In this document: one piece after another, positions 1 to 9,898 of the stretch
Layout: the number at the start of each line of letters is the position of its first letter
Position numbering within the stretch: position 1 is the stretch's first letter
Source of the DNA: Oscillospiraceae bacterium MB24-C1
GTDB lineage: Bacteria; Bacillota; Clostridia; Oscillospirales; Ruminococcaceae
Assembly (NCBI GenBank): GCA_030913685.1
Contig: CP133187.1
Location: 1,575,501 to 1,639,500 of the forward strand
Reading direction: 5' to 3'
Length of the DNA: 64,000 bases
Program-made: the position numbers and the translations under genes
The notes under the pieces: generated by a model
The model's database searches: none
What the model saw: only the letters and a program-made list of their open reading frames with translations
What the model was told of the DNA's origin: nothing

Positions 1-368
1 ATACGGGCGATGATCTCCTCATCGGTGATCTCAAGTTTAATAACTGCGTCAACCTTGCCGCCCATCTCTTCAAATTCCTGAGCCTGCACAACAGTGCGCG
101 GGAATCCATCCAGAATATAGCACTCTCTGCCATCCGGCTGCTTAAGCCGGCTAAGATGATTAGCCACCATCTCGACGACCAATTCATCGGGTACTAGCTT
201 ACCATGCTCGGTATAAGACTGAAAGCGTTTGCCCAATTCCGACCCGCTGTTGATCGCTTCGCGGATGATGTTGCCAGTTCCAATAATCGGAATTTTCAAC
301 TTCTTAGAAACGATTTCTGCCTGCGTACCCTTACCGGCACCAGGGGCGCCAAGTAATATCATTTTCAT
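1..368 (-). CDS. adk: Adenylate kinase, partial (C-terminus beyond window edge)
   Basis: Cytoplasmic enzyme that interconverts ATP + AMP and 2 ADP. Only the first 122 residues lie in the window. Visible are the P-loop GAPGAGKGT (residues 7-15), an AMP-site motif GTGNIIR (30-36, usual form STGDMLR) and DGFPRT (87-92). It follows secY in the usual spc-operon order, 22 bases after the secY stop, so it is probably co-transcribed. Whether the LID domain carries zinc cysteines cannot be seen. Confidence 0.96.
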   Translation of the reverse strand, partial: MKMILLGAPGAGKGTQAEIVSKKLKIPIIGTGNIIREAINSGSELGKRFQSYTEHGKLVPDELVVEMVANHLSRLKQPDGRECYILDGFPRTVVQAQEFEEMGGKVDAVIKLEITDEEIIAR

Positions 369-390
369 GGTTGCTACATGCCTCCACTCA

Positions 391-1686
391 TTATTCGAGG
401 AAACCTTTATAATGGCGCATCATCATCTGGCTCTCAAGCTGACGCACAGTGTCGAGCGCAACTCCTACAATAATGATTACCGAGGTTCCGCCCAATGAAA
501 TATTCATTCTAGTCAAAGCGCCTACGCCGATTGGCGCAGTAGCGATAAGTGCCAAGAACAAGCCGCCCAGGAAGGTGGTCTTGCCAACAATCTTCGCGAT
601 ATAATCAGAGGTCGGCTTGCCCGGGCGGATGCCGGGAACCGTTCCGCTGTTCTTGCGCAGATTATTGGATATTTCAATGGGGTTATACTGAATCGCAACA
701 TAAAAATAGTTAAAGCCAATAATCAGTATAAAATAAAGGACTGCGTACAACAGGGTGTTGTAGTTAAACAGCGACAAGAATCTCCCTAAAAAGGAATCGG
801 GCGCAGCGTTTACAAACCCGTTGATAGTCGAGGGAATTGCAAGGATGGTCGAAGCAAAGATGATGGGAAGAACGCCCGACATATTCACCTTGATCGGGAT
901 GAAGGTCGTCTGTCCGCCATACTGCTTGCGGCCTACAATTCTCTTTGCGTACTGAACAGTGATGCGACGCTCCGCATTGGTCATCACAATGATAAAAGCG
1001 ATGACAAACAGGAACATGACGAAAACAAGCGGTACGCTGAAGAAATAGAAAGTGTAGCCATCGATCGCATATTTGATATACTCCACCATCGTGTTGAGCA
1101 CAGCACCGCCGCGCGACACAATGCCGATAAAGAGTATCATCGAAATACCGTTGCCGATACCGCGTGCATCGATGCGCTCGCCCAAAAATACAACCAACAT
1201 CGCGCCTGCAGTAAAGCAGAGCACAATAATGACGCGAGCGAAGTAATACTGCCAACCACTAAAAGACTCAATCGCACCCTGAGCGTTTAAGAGCGTCATA
1301 TACGCATACGCCTGAAGCAGTGCTAAGCCAAGCGTGGTGTAGCGGGTGATTCTCGCCAGTCTACGCTTTCCTTCTTCACCCTCTTTGGCCAGATTCTCAA
1401 GGTAGGGAATGGCCACGGTGAGAAGCTGAATCACGATTGAAGCCGTGATATAAGGAGAAATCGAAAGGGCAAACAGCGTGCTGCGCGAGAAAGCGCCGCC
1501 AGTGAGAACGTCGAGATAACCGAAAATACCACCGGTAGCCGACACCATCTGCCCAAGCGCTGTCGGGTCAAGAAAGGGCACCGGAATCTGTGAGCCCACA
1601 CGCGACAGCATTAAAATGAAAAGTGTGAAGAGAAGTTTTTTTCTGAGATCCTCAATTTTCCAAGCGTTTCTGAGGGTTTCCAGCAT
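391..1686 (-). CDS. secY: Preprotein translocase subunit SecY
   Basis: Channel-forming subunit of the SecYEG translocon in the cytoplasmic membrane. The 431 residues are of normal family length. About ten hydrophobic segments are visible, beginning near residue 18. The plug-region sequence with DVLTGGAFSRST lies near residues 58-70, and a conserved cytoplasmic loop with RRITVQYAKR lies near 240-250. It starts one base after the rplO stop codon, which suggests translational coupling. This is the usual place of secY at the end of the ribosomal protein run. Confidence 0.98.
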   Translation of the reverse strand: MLETLRNAWKIEDLRKKLLFTLFILMLSRVGSQIPVPFLDPTALGQMVSATGGIFGYLDVLTGGAFSRSTLFALSISPYITASIVIQLLTVAIPYLENLAKEGEEGKRRLARITRYTTLGLALLQAYAYMTLLNAQGAIESFSGWQYYFARVIIVLCFTAGAMLVVFLGERIDARGIGNGISMILFIGIVSRGGAVLNTMVEYIKYAIDGYTFYFFSVPLVFVMFLFVIAFIIVMTNAERRITVQYAKRIVGRKQYGGQTTFIPIKVNMSGVLPIIFASTILAIPSTINGFVNAAPDSFLGRFLSLFNYNTLLYAVLYFILIIGFNYFYVAIQYNPIEISNNLRKNSGTVPGIRPGKPTSDYIAKIVGKTTFLGGLFLALIATAPIGVGALTRMNISLGGTSVIIIVGVALDTVRQLESQMMMRHYKGFLE

Positions 1687-1687
1687 G

Positions 1688-2128
1688 TTACTTCACCTCA
1701 GCCTTTCCTCCCGCTGCCTCAATCTTTTCCTTGGCGGTTGCGGAGAAAGCAGTTGCAACCACGGTGAGTTTACGATTGAGCTCGCCTCTGCCCAGGATTT
1801 TGATTCCGTCGCGGGTATTCTTAACGATGCCGGCCTTTGAAATGGCCTCGGCGTCTACGACCGCGCCGTCTTCAAAACGGTTGAGAACATCCACGTTGAT
1901 AGAAATATATTCTTTTGCAAAGATGTTGTTGAAACCTCTCTTGGGAATACGTCTCTGAAGGGGCATCTGGCCACCTTCAAAACCGGGGCGAACACCGCCA
2001 CCGGAACGGGCCTTCTGACCCTTGTGCCCCTTGCCCGCAGTCTTGCCGTTGCCGGAGCCGGGACCTCTGCCCTTGCGGAATGCATCCTTAACAGAGCCGG
2101 GCGCCGGGGATAACTCATGCAGTTTCAT
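1688..2128 (-). CDS. rplO: 50S ribosomal protein L15
   Basis: Large-subunit protein, 146 residues. The N-terminus [12 protein letters not shown] followed by the Gly/Lys/Arg-rich stretch (residues about 18-50) is typical of L15. The start at 2128 is preferred over an upstream in-frame codon at 2140, because it gives the family N-terminus and lies just after an AAGGAGG-type ribosome site. It sits between rpmD and secY, as in most Firmicutes. Confidence 0.97.
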   Translation of the reverse strand: MKLHELSPAPGSVKDAFRKGRGPGSGNGKTAGKGHKGQKARSGGGVRPGFEGGQMPLQRRIPKRGFNNIFAKEYISINVDVLNRFEDGAVVDAEAISKAGIVKNTRDGIKILGRGELNRKLTVVATAFSATAKEKIEAAGGKAEVK

Positions 2129-2147
2129 AATAGCTTGCACCTCCTTG

Positions 2148-2327
2148 TTATGCCTCGGTCCAAGCGACTAAGTGAGAGATCTTGTTGATCTTACCTCTGG
2201 TTGCCGCGTTGTCAGGCTGAATAGTTTCATTGCCGATCTTGTGAAGACCGAGTGCTTCGGCGGTGGCAATCTGGTCCTTTTTAGAACCTGCGAGGCTCTT
2301 GACCAGCTTTACTTTGATGTTAGCCAT
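2148..2327 (-). CDS. rpmD: 50S ribosomal protein L30
   Basis: Large-subunit protein of 59 residues, the usual bacterial length. It begins [14 protein letters not shown] and has the characteristic LGLHKIG motif in the middle. The reading frame is open upstream to 2384 inside rpsE, but the start at 2327 gives the family N-terminus and is preceded by an AGGAGG-like site. The gene is 13 bases behind rpsE. Confidence 0.97.
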   Translation of the reverse strand: MANIKVKLVKSLAGSKKDQIATAEALGLHKIGNETIQPDNAATRGKINKISHLVAWTEA

Positions 2328-2340
2328 ATCCACTAACCTC

Positions 2341-2841
2341 CTAGCCCAAGATCTCGTCAACGCTCTTGCCGCGAATAGCAGCAACTTCGTCGACGTTGCG
2401 GAGCGACCGCAGTCCGTTAATAGTAGCGGTCACAACATTGCAGGGGTTGTTGGAGCGCTGGCACTTCGTTCTGATGTCCTTAATGCCTGCAATTTCAAGC
2501 ACTGCGCGCACGGGGCCGCCTGCGATAACGCCGGTACCCTGTGGGGCAGGGAGCATCAGCACAGAACCTGCGCCGAACCTTCCGATAACCTCATGAGGAA
2601 TAGTGGTTCCTCTGAGGGAAATTTTAAACAAGTTTTTCTTGGCATCCTCAATACCCTTGCGAATCGCATCGGGGACTTCGCCGGCCTTTCCAAGACCGTA
2701 GCCGACAGTGCCGTTTCCGTCACCGACAACAACCAGCGCGGCGAATTTGAAGATTCGACCACCCTTAACCGTCTTAGAAACACGGTTGATGGCGACAACT
2801 CTCTCAGTGAGTTCTAATGCCGTTGCGTCTATACGAGCCAA
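2341..2841 (-). CDS. rpsE: 30S ribosomal protein S5
   Basis: Small-subunit protein that helps decoding accuracy, 166 residues. The N-terminal double-stranded-RNA-binding-like domain carries [16 protein letters not shown] (about 14-29), followed by the glycine-rich G-x-G-x-GYGLGKA segment (about 40-52) and the C-terminal domain with PAPQGTG. Twelve bases separate it from rplR. Nothing unusual was seen. Confidence 0.98.
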   Translation of the reverse strand: MARIDATALELTERVVAINRVSKTVKGGRIFKFAALVVVGDGNGTVGYGLGKAGEVPDAIRKGIEDAKKNLFKISLRGTTIPHEVIGRFGAGSVLMLPAPQGTGVIAGGPVRAVLEIAGIKDIRTKCQRSNNPCNVVTATINGLRSLRNVDEVAAIRGKSVDEILG

Positions 2842-2853
2842 TCCTATCCCTCC

Positions 2854-3213
2854 TTAGAAGTTGAGACCGCCCTCGCGGGCACCCTCAGCAAGTTCTTTAA
2901 CGCGTCCATGGTAGATGTAGCCGCTACGGTCAAATACGACATTGGTAATGCCCTTTTCCGCTGCGCGCTGTGCAACAAGCTTGCCAATTGCGCGGGCTGC
3001 ATCTTTGTTTGCGCCCTTCTCGGTGAAGGACTTTTCCAACGAAGAAGCTGACACCAGAGTGACGCCGGCTTTATCGTCGATGATCTGTGCGTAAATGTTC
3101 TTCTCAGAACGGAAAACGCTCAGACGGGGACGCTCTGCAGTGCCGCTGACCTTATTTCTGACGCGGAAATGGCGCTTAAGACGTGCTTTATTGCTATCAG
3201 GCTTTCTGATCAT
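2854..3213 (-). CDS. rplR: 50S ribosomal protein L18
   Basis: 5S rRNA-binding protein of the large subunit, 119 residues. The family motifs [18 protein letters not shown] (about 32-49) and the C-terminal [23 protein letters not shown] block are both present. Two ATGs lie close together at 3219 and 3213. The second is preferred because it is 9 bases from the GGAG of the ribosome site, whereas the first is only 3 bases away. Confidence 0.97.
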   Translation of the reverse strand: MIRKPDSNKARLKRHFRVRNKVSGTAERPRLSVFRSEKNIYAQIIDDKAGVTLVSASSLEKSFTEKGANKDAARAIGKLVAQRAAEKGITNVVFDRSGYIYHGRVKELAEGAREGGLNF

Positions 3214-3231
3214 TTGCATTCACTCCTTTCT

Positions 3232-3777
3232 TTACTTCTTACCCTTACCGGCCTTGCCTTCCTTACGGATGATGACTTCGCCAGCGTACTTGATGCCCTT
3301 GCCCTTATAAGGCTCCGGCGGGCGCTTCTCGCGCACTTCGGCGGCGAACTGGCCTACGACCTGCTTGTCATTGCCCAGGATGGTAATTTTGTTCGGGGCG
3401 GGAACCTCAATGGTAATACCCTCAATTTCACTGACGATGATCTGGTGCGAAAAGCCCAGGTTCATGACCAGGTTTTTGCCCTGCTTGGCAACACGGTAAC
3501 CGACGCCGCTGACCTCGAGCTCCTTCTTGAAGCCCTCGTGGCAGCCGATAATCATGTTGGCAACCAGCGTTCTGGTCAGGCCGTGCAGGCTACGGTGACG
3601 GGGATCATCCGACGGACGGGTGACGATAACCTCAGCGCCCTCTACCGCAATGTTCATGTCCGGATCAAAGGTGCGAGTCCGGGTGCCCTTGGGGCCCTTG
3701 ACGGTGACCTCGCTGCCGTTGACCTTGACTTCGACGCCTGCGGGGATGGCGATATGCTTTCTTCCGATTCTAGACAT
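3232..3777 (-). CDS. rplF: 50S ribosomal protein L6
   Basis: Large-subunit protein near the factor-binding site, 181 residues. It begins [17 protein letters not shown] and shows the two related L6 domains. The C-terminal signature [14 protein letters not shown] is at about 156-169. It is located between rpsH and rplR with short spacers, as expected for the spc operon. Confidence 0.98.
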   Translation of the reverse strand: MSRIGRKHIAIPAGVEVKVNGSEVTVKGPKGTRTRTFDPDMNIAVEGAEVIVTRPSDDPRHRSLHGLTRTLVANMIIGCHEGFKKELEVSGVGYRVAKQGKNLVMNLGFSHQIIVSEIEGITIEVPAPNKITILGNDKQVVGQFAAEVREKRPPEPYKGKGIKYAGEVIIRKEGKAGKGKK

Positions 3778-3791
3778 CTTTAGCGCCCCCC

Positions 3792-4190
3792 TTACCAGAC
3801 GAAGGCGAGCACTTCGCCGCCAACGTTCTGCTTTCTGGCTTCCTTGTCGGTCATGACGCCTTTGGATGTCGAAAGAATGGCAATGCCAAGTCCTCTCATA
3901 ACTCTGGGCATCTCTTCGCAGCTGGTGTAGATACGAAGACCCGGCTTGGAAACTCTTCTTAAACCGGTGAAAACGGGAGTTTTACCCGCAGTGTACTTGA
4001 GTACAATGTGAATAACGCCCTGCTTTCCGTCTTCTTGAACGGTAAAGCTCTTAATATAGCCCTCATCCAACAGAATCTGGACTATTGCCTTCTTCATGTT
4101 AGAGGCGGGAACATCGACCGTATCGTGTTTTGCCGTGCTCGCATTACGAATGCGGGTGAGCAAATCAGCGATGGTATCGGTGATATGCAT
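3792..4190 (-). CDS. rpsH: 30S ribosomal protein S8
   Basis: 16S rRNA-binding assembly protein, 132 residues. The N-terminus [17 protein letters not shown] and the C-terminal signature with [16 protein letters not shown] are diagnostic. In E. coli, S8 is the translational repressor of the spc operon. No S8-like target was evaluated here. Confidence 0.98.
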   Translation of the reverse strand: MHITDTIADLLTRIRNASTAKHDTVDVPASNMKKAIVQILLDEGYIKSFTVQEDGKQGVIHIVLKYTAGKTPVFTGLRRVSKPGLRIYTSCEEMPRVMRGLGIAILSTSKGVMTDKEARKQNVGGEVLAFVW

Positions 4191-4214
4191 GCCGTTAACC
4201 TCCTTTGTATACTC

Positions 4215-4400
4215 TTACCAGCTTGCCTTACGCACGCCGGGAATCTGTCCTTTGTACGCCAGCTCTCTGAAGCAGATACGGCAAATGCCGTACTTTCTCA
4301 GATACGCATGGGGACGGCCGCAGATCTTGCATCTGTTATATTCTCTGGAAGAGAACTTTGCAGGGCGCTGCTGCTTAATTTTCATACTGGTCTTTGCCAT
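4215..4400 (-). CDS. rpsZ: 30S ribosomal protein S14, zinc-binding (type Z)
   Basis: Short 61-residue S14 of the zinc-binding form. Cysteines at 24, 27, 40 and 43 form the two CxxC pairs that hold zinc. Many Firmicutes also carry a longer cysteine-free S14 elsewhere under Zur control, but none is in this window. The gene lies between rplE and rpsH in the standard order. Confidence 0.97.
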   Translation of the reverse strand: MAKTSMKIKQQRPAKFSSREYNRCKICGRPHAYLRKYGICRICFRELAYKGQIPGVRKASW

Positions 4401-4417
4401 GCTGTAAATCTCCTCCC

Positions 4418-4957
4418 TTACTTGGCGAACGGGCAGCCAAGCTCTGTGAGCAGGGCCTTGCCTTCTTCGTCGGTCTTGGCGGTGGTGACAAAGGAAATAT
4501 CCATGCCGCGCACCTTGTCAATCTTGTCGAACTCAATTTCGGGGAACATAAGCTGTTCCTTCAAACCGAAAGTAAAGTTGCCTCTGCCGTCGAAACCGTT
4601 GGCCGAAATGCCGCGGAAATCACGAACACGGGGCATAGCGACAGAAAAGAGTCTGTCGACAAATTCATACATTCTCGCGCCGCGAAGGGTAACTTTGCAG
4701 CCGACAGGCATGCCTTCGCGAAGCTTAAAGTTTGCTACCGACTTCTTTGCTTTGCAGATCACGGCGCGCTGGCCGGTAATCTTGCCGAGATCCCCGAGAA
4801 TCGCCTCGATGATCTTGGGGTTGTCTCTGCCTTCGCCGCAAGCGACGTTGACAACGACCTTCTCAAGCTTGGGGATCTGCATGACACTCTTGTAGCCGAA
4901 TTTCTTCATCAGCTCTCCGGCCACTTCGTTGTTGTAACGGTCTTTTAATCTAGCCAT
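4418..4957 (-). CDS. rplE: 50S ribosomal protein L5
   Basis: 5S rRNA-binding protein of the central protuberance, 179 residues. It shows [11 protein letters not shown] (about 33-43), the [21 protein letters not shown] block and the C-terminal segment [15 protein letters not shown]. It is 17 bases behind rplX and in the same operon. Confidence 0.98.
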   Translation of the reverse strand: MARLKDRYNNEVAGELMKKFGYKSVMQIPKLEKVVVNVACGEGRDNPKIIEAILGDLGKITGQRAVICKAKKSVANFKLREGMPVGCKVTLRGARMYEFVDRLFSVAMPRVRDFRGISANGFDGRGNFTFGLKEQLMFPEIEFDKIDKVRGMDISFVTTAKTDEEGKALLTELGCPFAK

Positions 4958-4974
4958 GTATTAATCCTCCTCGC

Positions 4975-5292
4975 TTAAAAAGTCGCGTTGCATTTTTTGC
5001 AAACGCGCATTTTGGTTCCATCCGCCAGCAGTTTGTGGGCCACTCTGGTAGCCTTGCCGCAGGAAGGGCAGACAAGCATCGCCTTGGAGGCGTAAAAAGC
5101 ACCCTCCGCCTTGACAATGCCGCCGCTTTCGCCGGCACGGCGGGGCTTAACATGCTTGGTTACCATGTTGATGCCCTCAACAATGAGCTTCTGCTCCTTG
5201 GGAGAGGTCTCTAGAACCTTGCCCTTCTTGCCCTTATCTTTGCCGGACAGGATGACGACCGTGTCATCTCTTTTGACATGAAGTTTATTCAC
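4975..5292 (-). CDS. rplX: 50S ribosomal protein L24 with C-terminal CxxC pairs
   Basis: Assembly-initiator protein of the large subunit, 105 residues. The KOW motif is seen as VVILSGKDKGKKGKV (about 12-26). The C-terminal part has two CxxC pairs at Cys75/78 and Cys98/101, which suggests that this L24 binds a zinc ion. The pairs also occur in some other bacterial L24 proteins but not in E. coli L24. The position between rplN and rplE is standard. Confidence 0.97.
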   Translation of the reverse strand: MNKLHVKRDDTVVILSGKDKGKKGKVLETSPKEQKLIVEGINMVTKHVKPRRAGESGGIVKAEGAFYASKAMLVCPSCGKATRVAHKLLADGTKMRVCKKCNATF

Positions 5293-5307
5293 GCTCGTGC
5301 ACCTCCG

Positions 5308-5676
5308 TTACAGAACCTCGGGAGCGAGGCTCAAAATTTTCAGGTAGTCTTTTTCGCGAAGCTCTCTCGCAACCGGTCCAAAGATACGGGTACCCTTGGG
5401 GTTCTTGTCTTCTTTGATAATGACTGCCGCGTTATCGTCAAAGCGGATATAGGTGCCGTCCTCACGGCGCAGGCCCTTTGCGGAACGAACCACAACAGCC
5501 TTAACTACATCACCCTTTTTAACCGCGCCGCCGGGAGCAGCTTTCTTCACCGACGCTACGATCACATCGCCAATGTTGGCGTATCTTCTTCTGGTGCCGC
5601 CGAGCACTCGGATGCACATAAGCTCCTTAGCGCCGCTGTTGTCGGCAACCTTAAGATAAGTTTGCATCTGAATCAT
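5308..5676 (-). CDS. rplN: 50S ribosomal protein L14
   Basis: Large-subunit protein at the intersubunit face, 122 residues, the exact family length. It begins [17 protein letters not shown] and contains [12 protein letters not shown]. The reading frame stays open upstream to 5763, but that extension has no L14 homology. The start at 5676 follows an AAAGGAGG-type site. Confidence 0.98.
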   Translation of the reverse strand: MIQMQTYLKVADNSGAKELMCIRVLGGTRRRYANIGDVIVASVKKAAPGGAVKKGDVVKAVVVRSAKGLRREDGTYIRFDDNAAVIIKEDKNPKGTRIFGPVARELREKDYLKILSLAPEVL

Positions 5677-5783
5677 GAGCGGTTTCCTCCTTTCGGTATC
5701 CACCGGTTTGCCGGGGCCTCTAATGGGGGCCGCTACACACTGCCCATTCGCAGTGGCGCTCAAACCGGTTTCTTATAAGTTAA

Positions 5784-6041
5784 TTACTTAGCCTTTTCAA
5801 GAATGTTGACTACGCGCCAATTCTTATCCTTAGAAAGCGGGCGAGTCTCCATGATCTCAACCTTGTCGCCAACGCCGCAGGAATTAGACTCGTCGTGGGC
5901 CTTAAACTTAACGGTGCGCTTGATGATTTTCTTGTAAAGGGGATGACGGACCTTATCCGCCACAGCAACAACAACGGTTTTGTCCATCTTATCGCTCACG
6001 ACAACGCCGATTGTGGTCTTACGCAAGTTTCTCTCACTCAC
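5784..6041 (-). CDS. rpsQ: 30S ribosomal protein S17
   Basis: Small-subunit primary 16S rRNA binder, 85 residues, with an OB fold. The motifs [14 protein letters not shown] (about 12-25), [11 protein letters not shown] and [14 protein letters not shown] are all typical. It is separated from rplN by 107 bases that include the upstream open extension of rplN. No promoter was recognised there. Confidence 0.97.
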   Translation of the reverse strand: MSERNLRKTTIGVVVSDKMDKTVVVAVADKVRHPLYKKIIKRTVKFKAHDESNSCGVGDKVEIMETRPLSKDKNWRVVNILEKAK

Positions 6042-6062
6042 AGTGATTTCCTCCTTTCGACG

Positions 6063-6260
6063 TTACGCCTTTTTGCGCCCGGCTTCACCGATCAGCGTCT
6101 TAACGCGGGCGATGTCCTTGCGGACAGCCACGAGACGCAGGGGATTGTCGAGCTGGTTGATGGTGTGCTGAAATCTGAGGTTAAAAAGCTCAGCCTTAAG
6201 GTCGACGAGCTTCTGCTCGAGCTCATTGAGAGACAGTTCTCTGAGTTCCGATGCCTTCAT
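6063..6260 (-). CDS. rpmC: 50S ribosomal protein L29
   Basis: Small helical-hairpin protein at the polypeptide exit tunnel, 65 residues. It begins [18 protein letters not shown] and has the FNLRFQH motif near residues 27-33. Its ATG overlaps the stop codon of rplP by one base (TAATG), a sign of coupled translation. Confidence 0.97.
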   Translation of the reverse strand: MKASELRELSLNELEQKLVDLKAELFNLRFQHTINQLDNPLRLVAVRKDIARVKTLIGEAGRKKA

Positions 6261-6682
6261 TAGCCTTCAACCTCCTCTTCCTTCTTAATAAACTTGCATT
6301 TAATAGGCAGCTTGTGCATAGCAAGACGCATAGCCTCACGTGCAAGCTCCTCAGAAACGCCGCCGATCTCAAACAACACGCGGCCGGGCTTAACGACAGC
6401 GACCCAGTACTCGGGGCTGCCCTTACCGGAACCCATTCGAGTTTCAGCGGGCTTCTCGGTAACGGGCTTGTCGGGGAAAATCTTGATCCAGACCTGACCG
6501 CCACGCTTGATGTAACGAGTCATGGCAATACGAGCTGCTTCGATCTGGTTAGAGGTAATCCAAGCGGGCTCAAGAGCCTGAAGACCAAAATCACCGTTGG
6601 AAATAAAGTTGCCGCGGGTGGCCTTGCCGGTCAATCTACCTCTGTGAACTCTGCGGTATTTTACTCTCTTGGGCAGAAGCAT
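6260..6682 (-). CDS. rplP: 50S ribosomal protein L16
   Basis: Large-subunit protein near the A and P tRNA sites, 140 residues. It begins [17 protein letters not shown] and contains the family signature [19 protein letters not shown] (about 82-100). It overlaps rpsC upstream and rpmC downstream by one base each, so the three genes are probably translationally coupled. Confidence 0.98.
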   Translation of the reverse strand: MLLPKRVKYRRVHRGRLTGKATRGNFISNGDFGLQALEPAWITSNQIEAARIAMTRYIKRGGQVWIKIFPDKPVTEKPAETRMGSGKGSPEYWVAVVKPGRVLFEIGGVSEELAREAMRLAMHKLPIKCKFIKKEEEVEG

Positions 6683-7365
6683 TATTTGCTGCCTCCTTCC
6701 TTACGGGACTGTCTGACCTCCTGCAGAACTTCGCCTGCATAGATCCAGACCTTTACGCCGATCTTACCATAAGTGGTATCAGCCTCGGCAAAGCCGTAGT
6801 CGATATCTGCACGAATGGTCTGCAGCGGAATGGTTCCTTCATGATAGTGCTCGGTTCTGGCGATTTCAGCGCCGCCCAGACGGCCCGAAACCTGAACCTT
6901 AATACCCTTGGCACCGAACTTCATAGCGCGGCCAATGGCCTGCTTCATAGCGCGGCGGAAGGAAACACGGCCCACCAGCTGAGCCGCAATATTCTCGGCA
7001 ACGAGCTGGGCGTTCTTGTCAGCCGACCTAACTTCGACGACATTGACAAAAACGTTGACCTTGTTTTCCTTATTCTTGTTGATCATCTTCTCGCACTCAA
7101 GGCGGACCTTTTCGATCTCGACACCCTGACGACCGATGACAACACCGGGACGTGCGCAGTGAATGTGAATTTTGACTTTAGCGGCGTCGCGCTCTATCTC
7201 AATTCTGGGGATACCCGCGTCAAAAAGACGCTTTTTAAGGTATTTTCTGAGCTGGTAATCTTCAACAAGGATGTCGCCGAAAGCGTTGTCCTTGGCAAAC
7301 CAGCGGGAATCCCAATCCTTGATTACGCCTACTCTAAGACCATGTGGATTGACTTTCTGGCCCAT
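6682..7365 (-). CDS. rpsC: 30S ribosomal protein S3
   Basis: Small-subunit protein at the mRNA entry channel, 227 residues. It starts [20 protein letters not shown]. The KH domain shows [12 protein letters not shown] (about 74-85), and the C-terminal half has [12 protein letters not shown]. It lies between rplV and rplP, with a one-base overlap into rplP. Confidence 0.98.
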   Translation of the reverse strand: MGQKVNPHGLRVGVIKDWDSRWFAKDNAFGDILVEDYQLRKYLKKRLFDAGIPRIEIERDAAKVKIHIHCARPGVVIGRQGVEIEKVRLECEKMINKNKENKVNVFVNVVEVRSADKNAQLVAENIAAQLVGRVSFRRAMKQAIGRAMKFGAKGIKVQVSGRLGGAEIARTEHYHEGTIPLQTIRADIDYGFAEADTTYGKIGVKVWIYAGEVLQEVRQSRKEGGSK

Positions 7366-7387
7366 TCAGTTTACCCTCCTCTTTCGG

Positions 7388-7723
7388 TTATTCCTTTTCC
7401 TTCACAACGATCGTCACGTGAGAAGTGCGCTTGTTGATGCGGAACGCTCTTCCCTGTGCTCTGGGCATGATACGCTTCATGATCATGCCGGGGGTGACAT
7501 AGCACTCGGCGACATAAAGCTGTTTCTTGTCCATGTTGTGATTGTTTTCTGCGTTTGCCATCGCGCTCTTTAAGAGCTTTGATACCGGCTCGCTTGCAGC
7601 CTTAGGGGTGTGTCTCAGGATTGCAAGCGCAACGTCGGCTGGTTTATTACGGATGAGATCGAGAACGATCTGCACCTTGCGAGGCGCGATGCGAATGCCT
7701 CGCAGATATGCTCTGGCTTCCAT
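7388..7723 (-). CDS. rplV: 50S ribosomal protein L22
   Basis: Large-subunit protein whose beta-hairpin lines the exit tunnel, 111 residues. It shows [18 protein letters not shown] near the N-terminus and the hairpin tip with [17 protein letters not shown] (about 85-101). Its operon position is standard. Confidence 0.97.
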   Translation of the reverse strand: MEARAYLRGIRIAPRKVQIVLDLIRNKPADVALAILRHTPKAASEPVSKLLKSAMANAENNHNMDKKQLYVAECYVTPGMIMKRIMPRAQGRAFRINKRTSHVTIVVKEKE

Positions 7724-7741
7724 GATTTATCCTCCTTTCGG

Positions 7742-8017
7742 CTACTTACCGGTTTTCTTGGCGCCGGCGTGTCCACGGAAGGTTCTGGTGGGGGCAAACT
7801 CACCGAGCTTGTGACCGACCATATCCTCGGTGACATATACCGGAACGTGCTTGCGCCCGTCATGAACAGCAAAGGTGTGCCCGACAAAATCCGGGAAGAT
7901 CGTGGAGGATCTGCTCCAGGTTTTGAGTACCTTCTTCTCGTCGGAGGCGTTCATCGCCATAACGCGTGCCAACAGCTTTTCATGCACGTAAGGGCCTTTT
8001 TTAATACTTCTACCCAT
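7742..8017 (-). CDS. rpsS: 30S ribosomal protein S19
   Basis: Small-subunit head protein, 91 residues. It begins [16 protein letters not shown] and ends with the motif [18 protein letters not shown]. It sits between rplB and rplV. Nothing unusual was seen. Confidence 0.98.
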   Translation of the reverse strand: MGRSIKKGPYVHEKLLARVMAMNASDEKKVLKTWSRSSTIFPDFVGHTFAVHDGRKHVPVYVTEDMVGHKLGEFAPTRTFRGHAGAKKTGK

Positions 8018-8033
8018 TGTCGACTAAACCTCC

Positions 8034-8867
8034 TTACTTAGCGTTGCGACGCTTGACAATATACTTGTCAGAGCGGTGATGTTTGTTTCTGGTCTTGTAA
8101 CCCAGTGCGGGCTTGCCCCACGGGGTAACAGGGCTCGGACGACCGATCGGGCTTCTGCCCTCACCGCCACCGTGCGGGTGATCACAGGGGTTCATAACCG
8201 AACCGCGAACGGTCGGGCGGATACCCATGTGACGGGTACGGCCAGCCTTGCCGATAGAGACGTTTTCGTGATCAATGTTGCCCACCTGGCCAATGGTCGC
8301 CATGCAGGAAACGGGAACCTTGCGCAGCTCTCCGGAGGGAAGACGCAGCAGGGCGAAATTGCCCTCCTTAGCCATCAGCTGTGCCATAACGCCGGCGGCG
8401 CGGGCAAGCTGAGCGCCCTTGCCGGGGTAAAGCTCAACATTGTGGATAAAGGTACCAACCGGGATGTTGACAAGTGCAAGCGCGTTGCCGGGCTTGATGT
8501 CAGCGCCTACACCACTTGTGACAGTGTCGCCTACACGAAGGCCGTTGGGGGCGATGATATAGCGCTTTTCGCCGCTCTCGTACTGTACCAGTGCAATGTG
8601 CGCCGAACGGTTGGGGTCGTATTCGAGGGTCAGCACGGTTGCGGGAACACCCTGCAGGTCGCGCTTGAAGTCGATGATACGATATTTTCTACGATTTGCA
8701 CCGCCGCGGTGACGGACGGTGATTCTGCCGGTATTGTTACGACCGGAATTCGCCTTGATGACGGTCAGCAAGCTCTTTTCAGGCGCTACCTTGGAAAGGC
8801 CTGAATAATCGGTGACGGTCATCTGACGGCGAGAAGAGGTCGTCGGCTTATAAGTTTTGATTGCCAT
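8034..8867 (-). CDS. rplB: 50S ribosomal protein L2
   Basis: Large-subunit protein needed for subunit joining and peptidyl transfer, 277 residues. It begins [17 protein letters not shown] and has the conserved [19 protein letters not shown] segment near residue 220-240, which includes the important histidine region CDHPHGGG. The ATG at 8867 is chosen over an in-frame GTG at 8879 that overlaps the ribosome site. The 93-base spacer to rplW can form a six-pair hairpin and a longer ATGAGA/TCTCAT stem. Confidence 0.98.
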   Translation of the reverse strand: MAIKTYKPTTSSRRQMTVTDYSGLSKVAPEKSLLTVIKANSGRNNTGRITVRHRGGANRRKYRIIDFKRDLQGVPATVLTLEYDPNRSAHIALVQYESGEKRYIIAPNGLRVGDTVTSGVGADIKPGNALALVNIPVGTFIHNVELYPGKGAQLARAAGVMAQLMAKEGNFALLRLPSGELRKVPVSCMATIGQVGNIDHENVSIGKAGRTRHMGIRPTVRGSVMNPCDHPHGGGEGRSPIGRPSPVTPWGKPALGYKTRNKHHRSDKYIVKRRNAK

Positions 8868-8960
8868 CTGATGTTTCACTCCTCATAACTTGTTAGCGGG
8901 AATTATGAGACTCCCATACCCAAGTCGTCGTATTTCTCATGTGATCGCTTTGACGCGATC

Positions 8961-9257
8961 TTAGATCATGCTCTCAAAGAACTCAATCTTCTTGGAGTCC
9001 GCCTTGATGGTAACGACGGCCTTCTTCCAGCCTCTGGTGAGGCCCTGGGTCTTGCCCATGCGCTTCATTTTGCCGCGCACATTCATGGTGTTGACAGAAT
9101 CCACTTTGGTGCCGGGGAACAGCTTCTCAATCGCGGAAGCGATCTCGATCTTGTTTGCGTCCTTGGCAACTTCAAAGGTGTATTTACCACTGGCGAGGCC
9201 GCTCATGCTGCGCTCGGTGATGATCGGTCTAATGACGATATCCTGTGCAGTTTTCAT
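8961..9257 (-). CDS. rplW: 50S ribosomal protein L23
   Basis: Exit-tunnel protein that docks trigger factor and SRP, 98 residues. It begins MKTAQDIVIRPIITERS, and the typical KYTFEVAKDANKIEIASAIE stretch follows. It starts directly after the rplD stop codon with no gap. Confidence 0.97.
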   Translation of the reverse strand: MKTAQDIVIRPIITERSMSGLASGKYTFEVAKDANKIEIASAIEKLFPGTKVDSVNTMNVRGKMKRMGKTQGLTRGWKKAVVTIKADSKKIEFFESMI

Positions 9258-9881
9258 TTAAGCGTACACCTCCTCGATCTTGGCGATTGCGTCCTTGGCA
9301 ACAACCAACTTCTTGGCGTTGACAATATCATAGACATTAATGGTGTTGGTCAGCGCGGTTTTGACGCCAGGGATGTTGGAAGCGGATTTAATCAACTTCT
9401 CGTTCTTCTCAGCGGCAACAAGCAGGATCTTGCAGTCTGCGCCGAGCGCCTTGAGCATCTCGATAACCGGCTTGGTTTTGTATTCCTCAATCTTGATCTC
9501 GTCGACAACGATGAGATTCTCTTCGAGCACCTTAGAGGAGAACACCGACTTCATTGCCAGTCTTCTGACCTTCTTGTTGAGGGAATAACTGTAATCGCGG
9601 GGCTTGGGGCCGAGCGCAACGCCGCCGTGATACCACTGGGGCGCTCTGATAGAGCCCTGTCTGGCGTGGCCGGTGCCCTTTTGGCGCCACGGCTTTCTGC
9701 CGCCGCCTCTGACCTCGGTTCTGGTCAGCGTGGACTGGGTGCCCTGACGCTGGTTTGCGAGGTAGTTCTTCACAACTGCATGGACGGCGATCTTGTTGGG
9801 TTCGATACCGAACACCGCGTCAGAAAGCTCAATCTCTCCGACCGAAGCGCCTGCCATGTTGTAAACTGTAACCTTCGGCAT
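9258..9881 (-). CDS. rplD: 50S ribosomal protein L4
   Basis: Large-subunit protein with a long tunnel loop, 207 residues. The signature stretch with [19 protein letters not shown] (about 60-78) is clear. In E. coli, L4 also represses its own operon through the S10 leader. Whether a comparable loop exists here is open, but the leader upstream of rpsJ does hold an attenuator-like hairpin. Confidence 0.98.
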   Translation of the reverse strand: MPKVTVYNMAGASVGEIELSDAVFGIEPNKIAVHAVVKNYLANQRQGTQSTLTRTEVRGGGRKPWRQKGTGHARQGSIRAPQWYHGGVALGPKPRDYSYSLNKKVRRLAMKSVFSSKVLEENLIVVDEIKIEEYKTKPVIEMLKALGADCKILLVAAEKNEKLIKSASNIPGVKTALTNTINVYDIVNAKKLVVAKDAIAKIEEVYA

Positions 9882-9898
9882 TATGATTCCTCCTCCCT

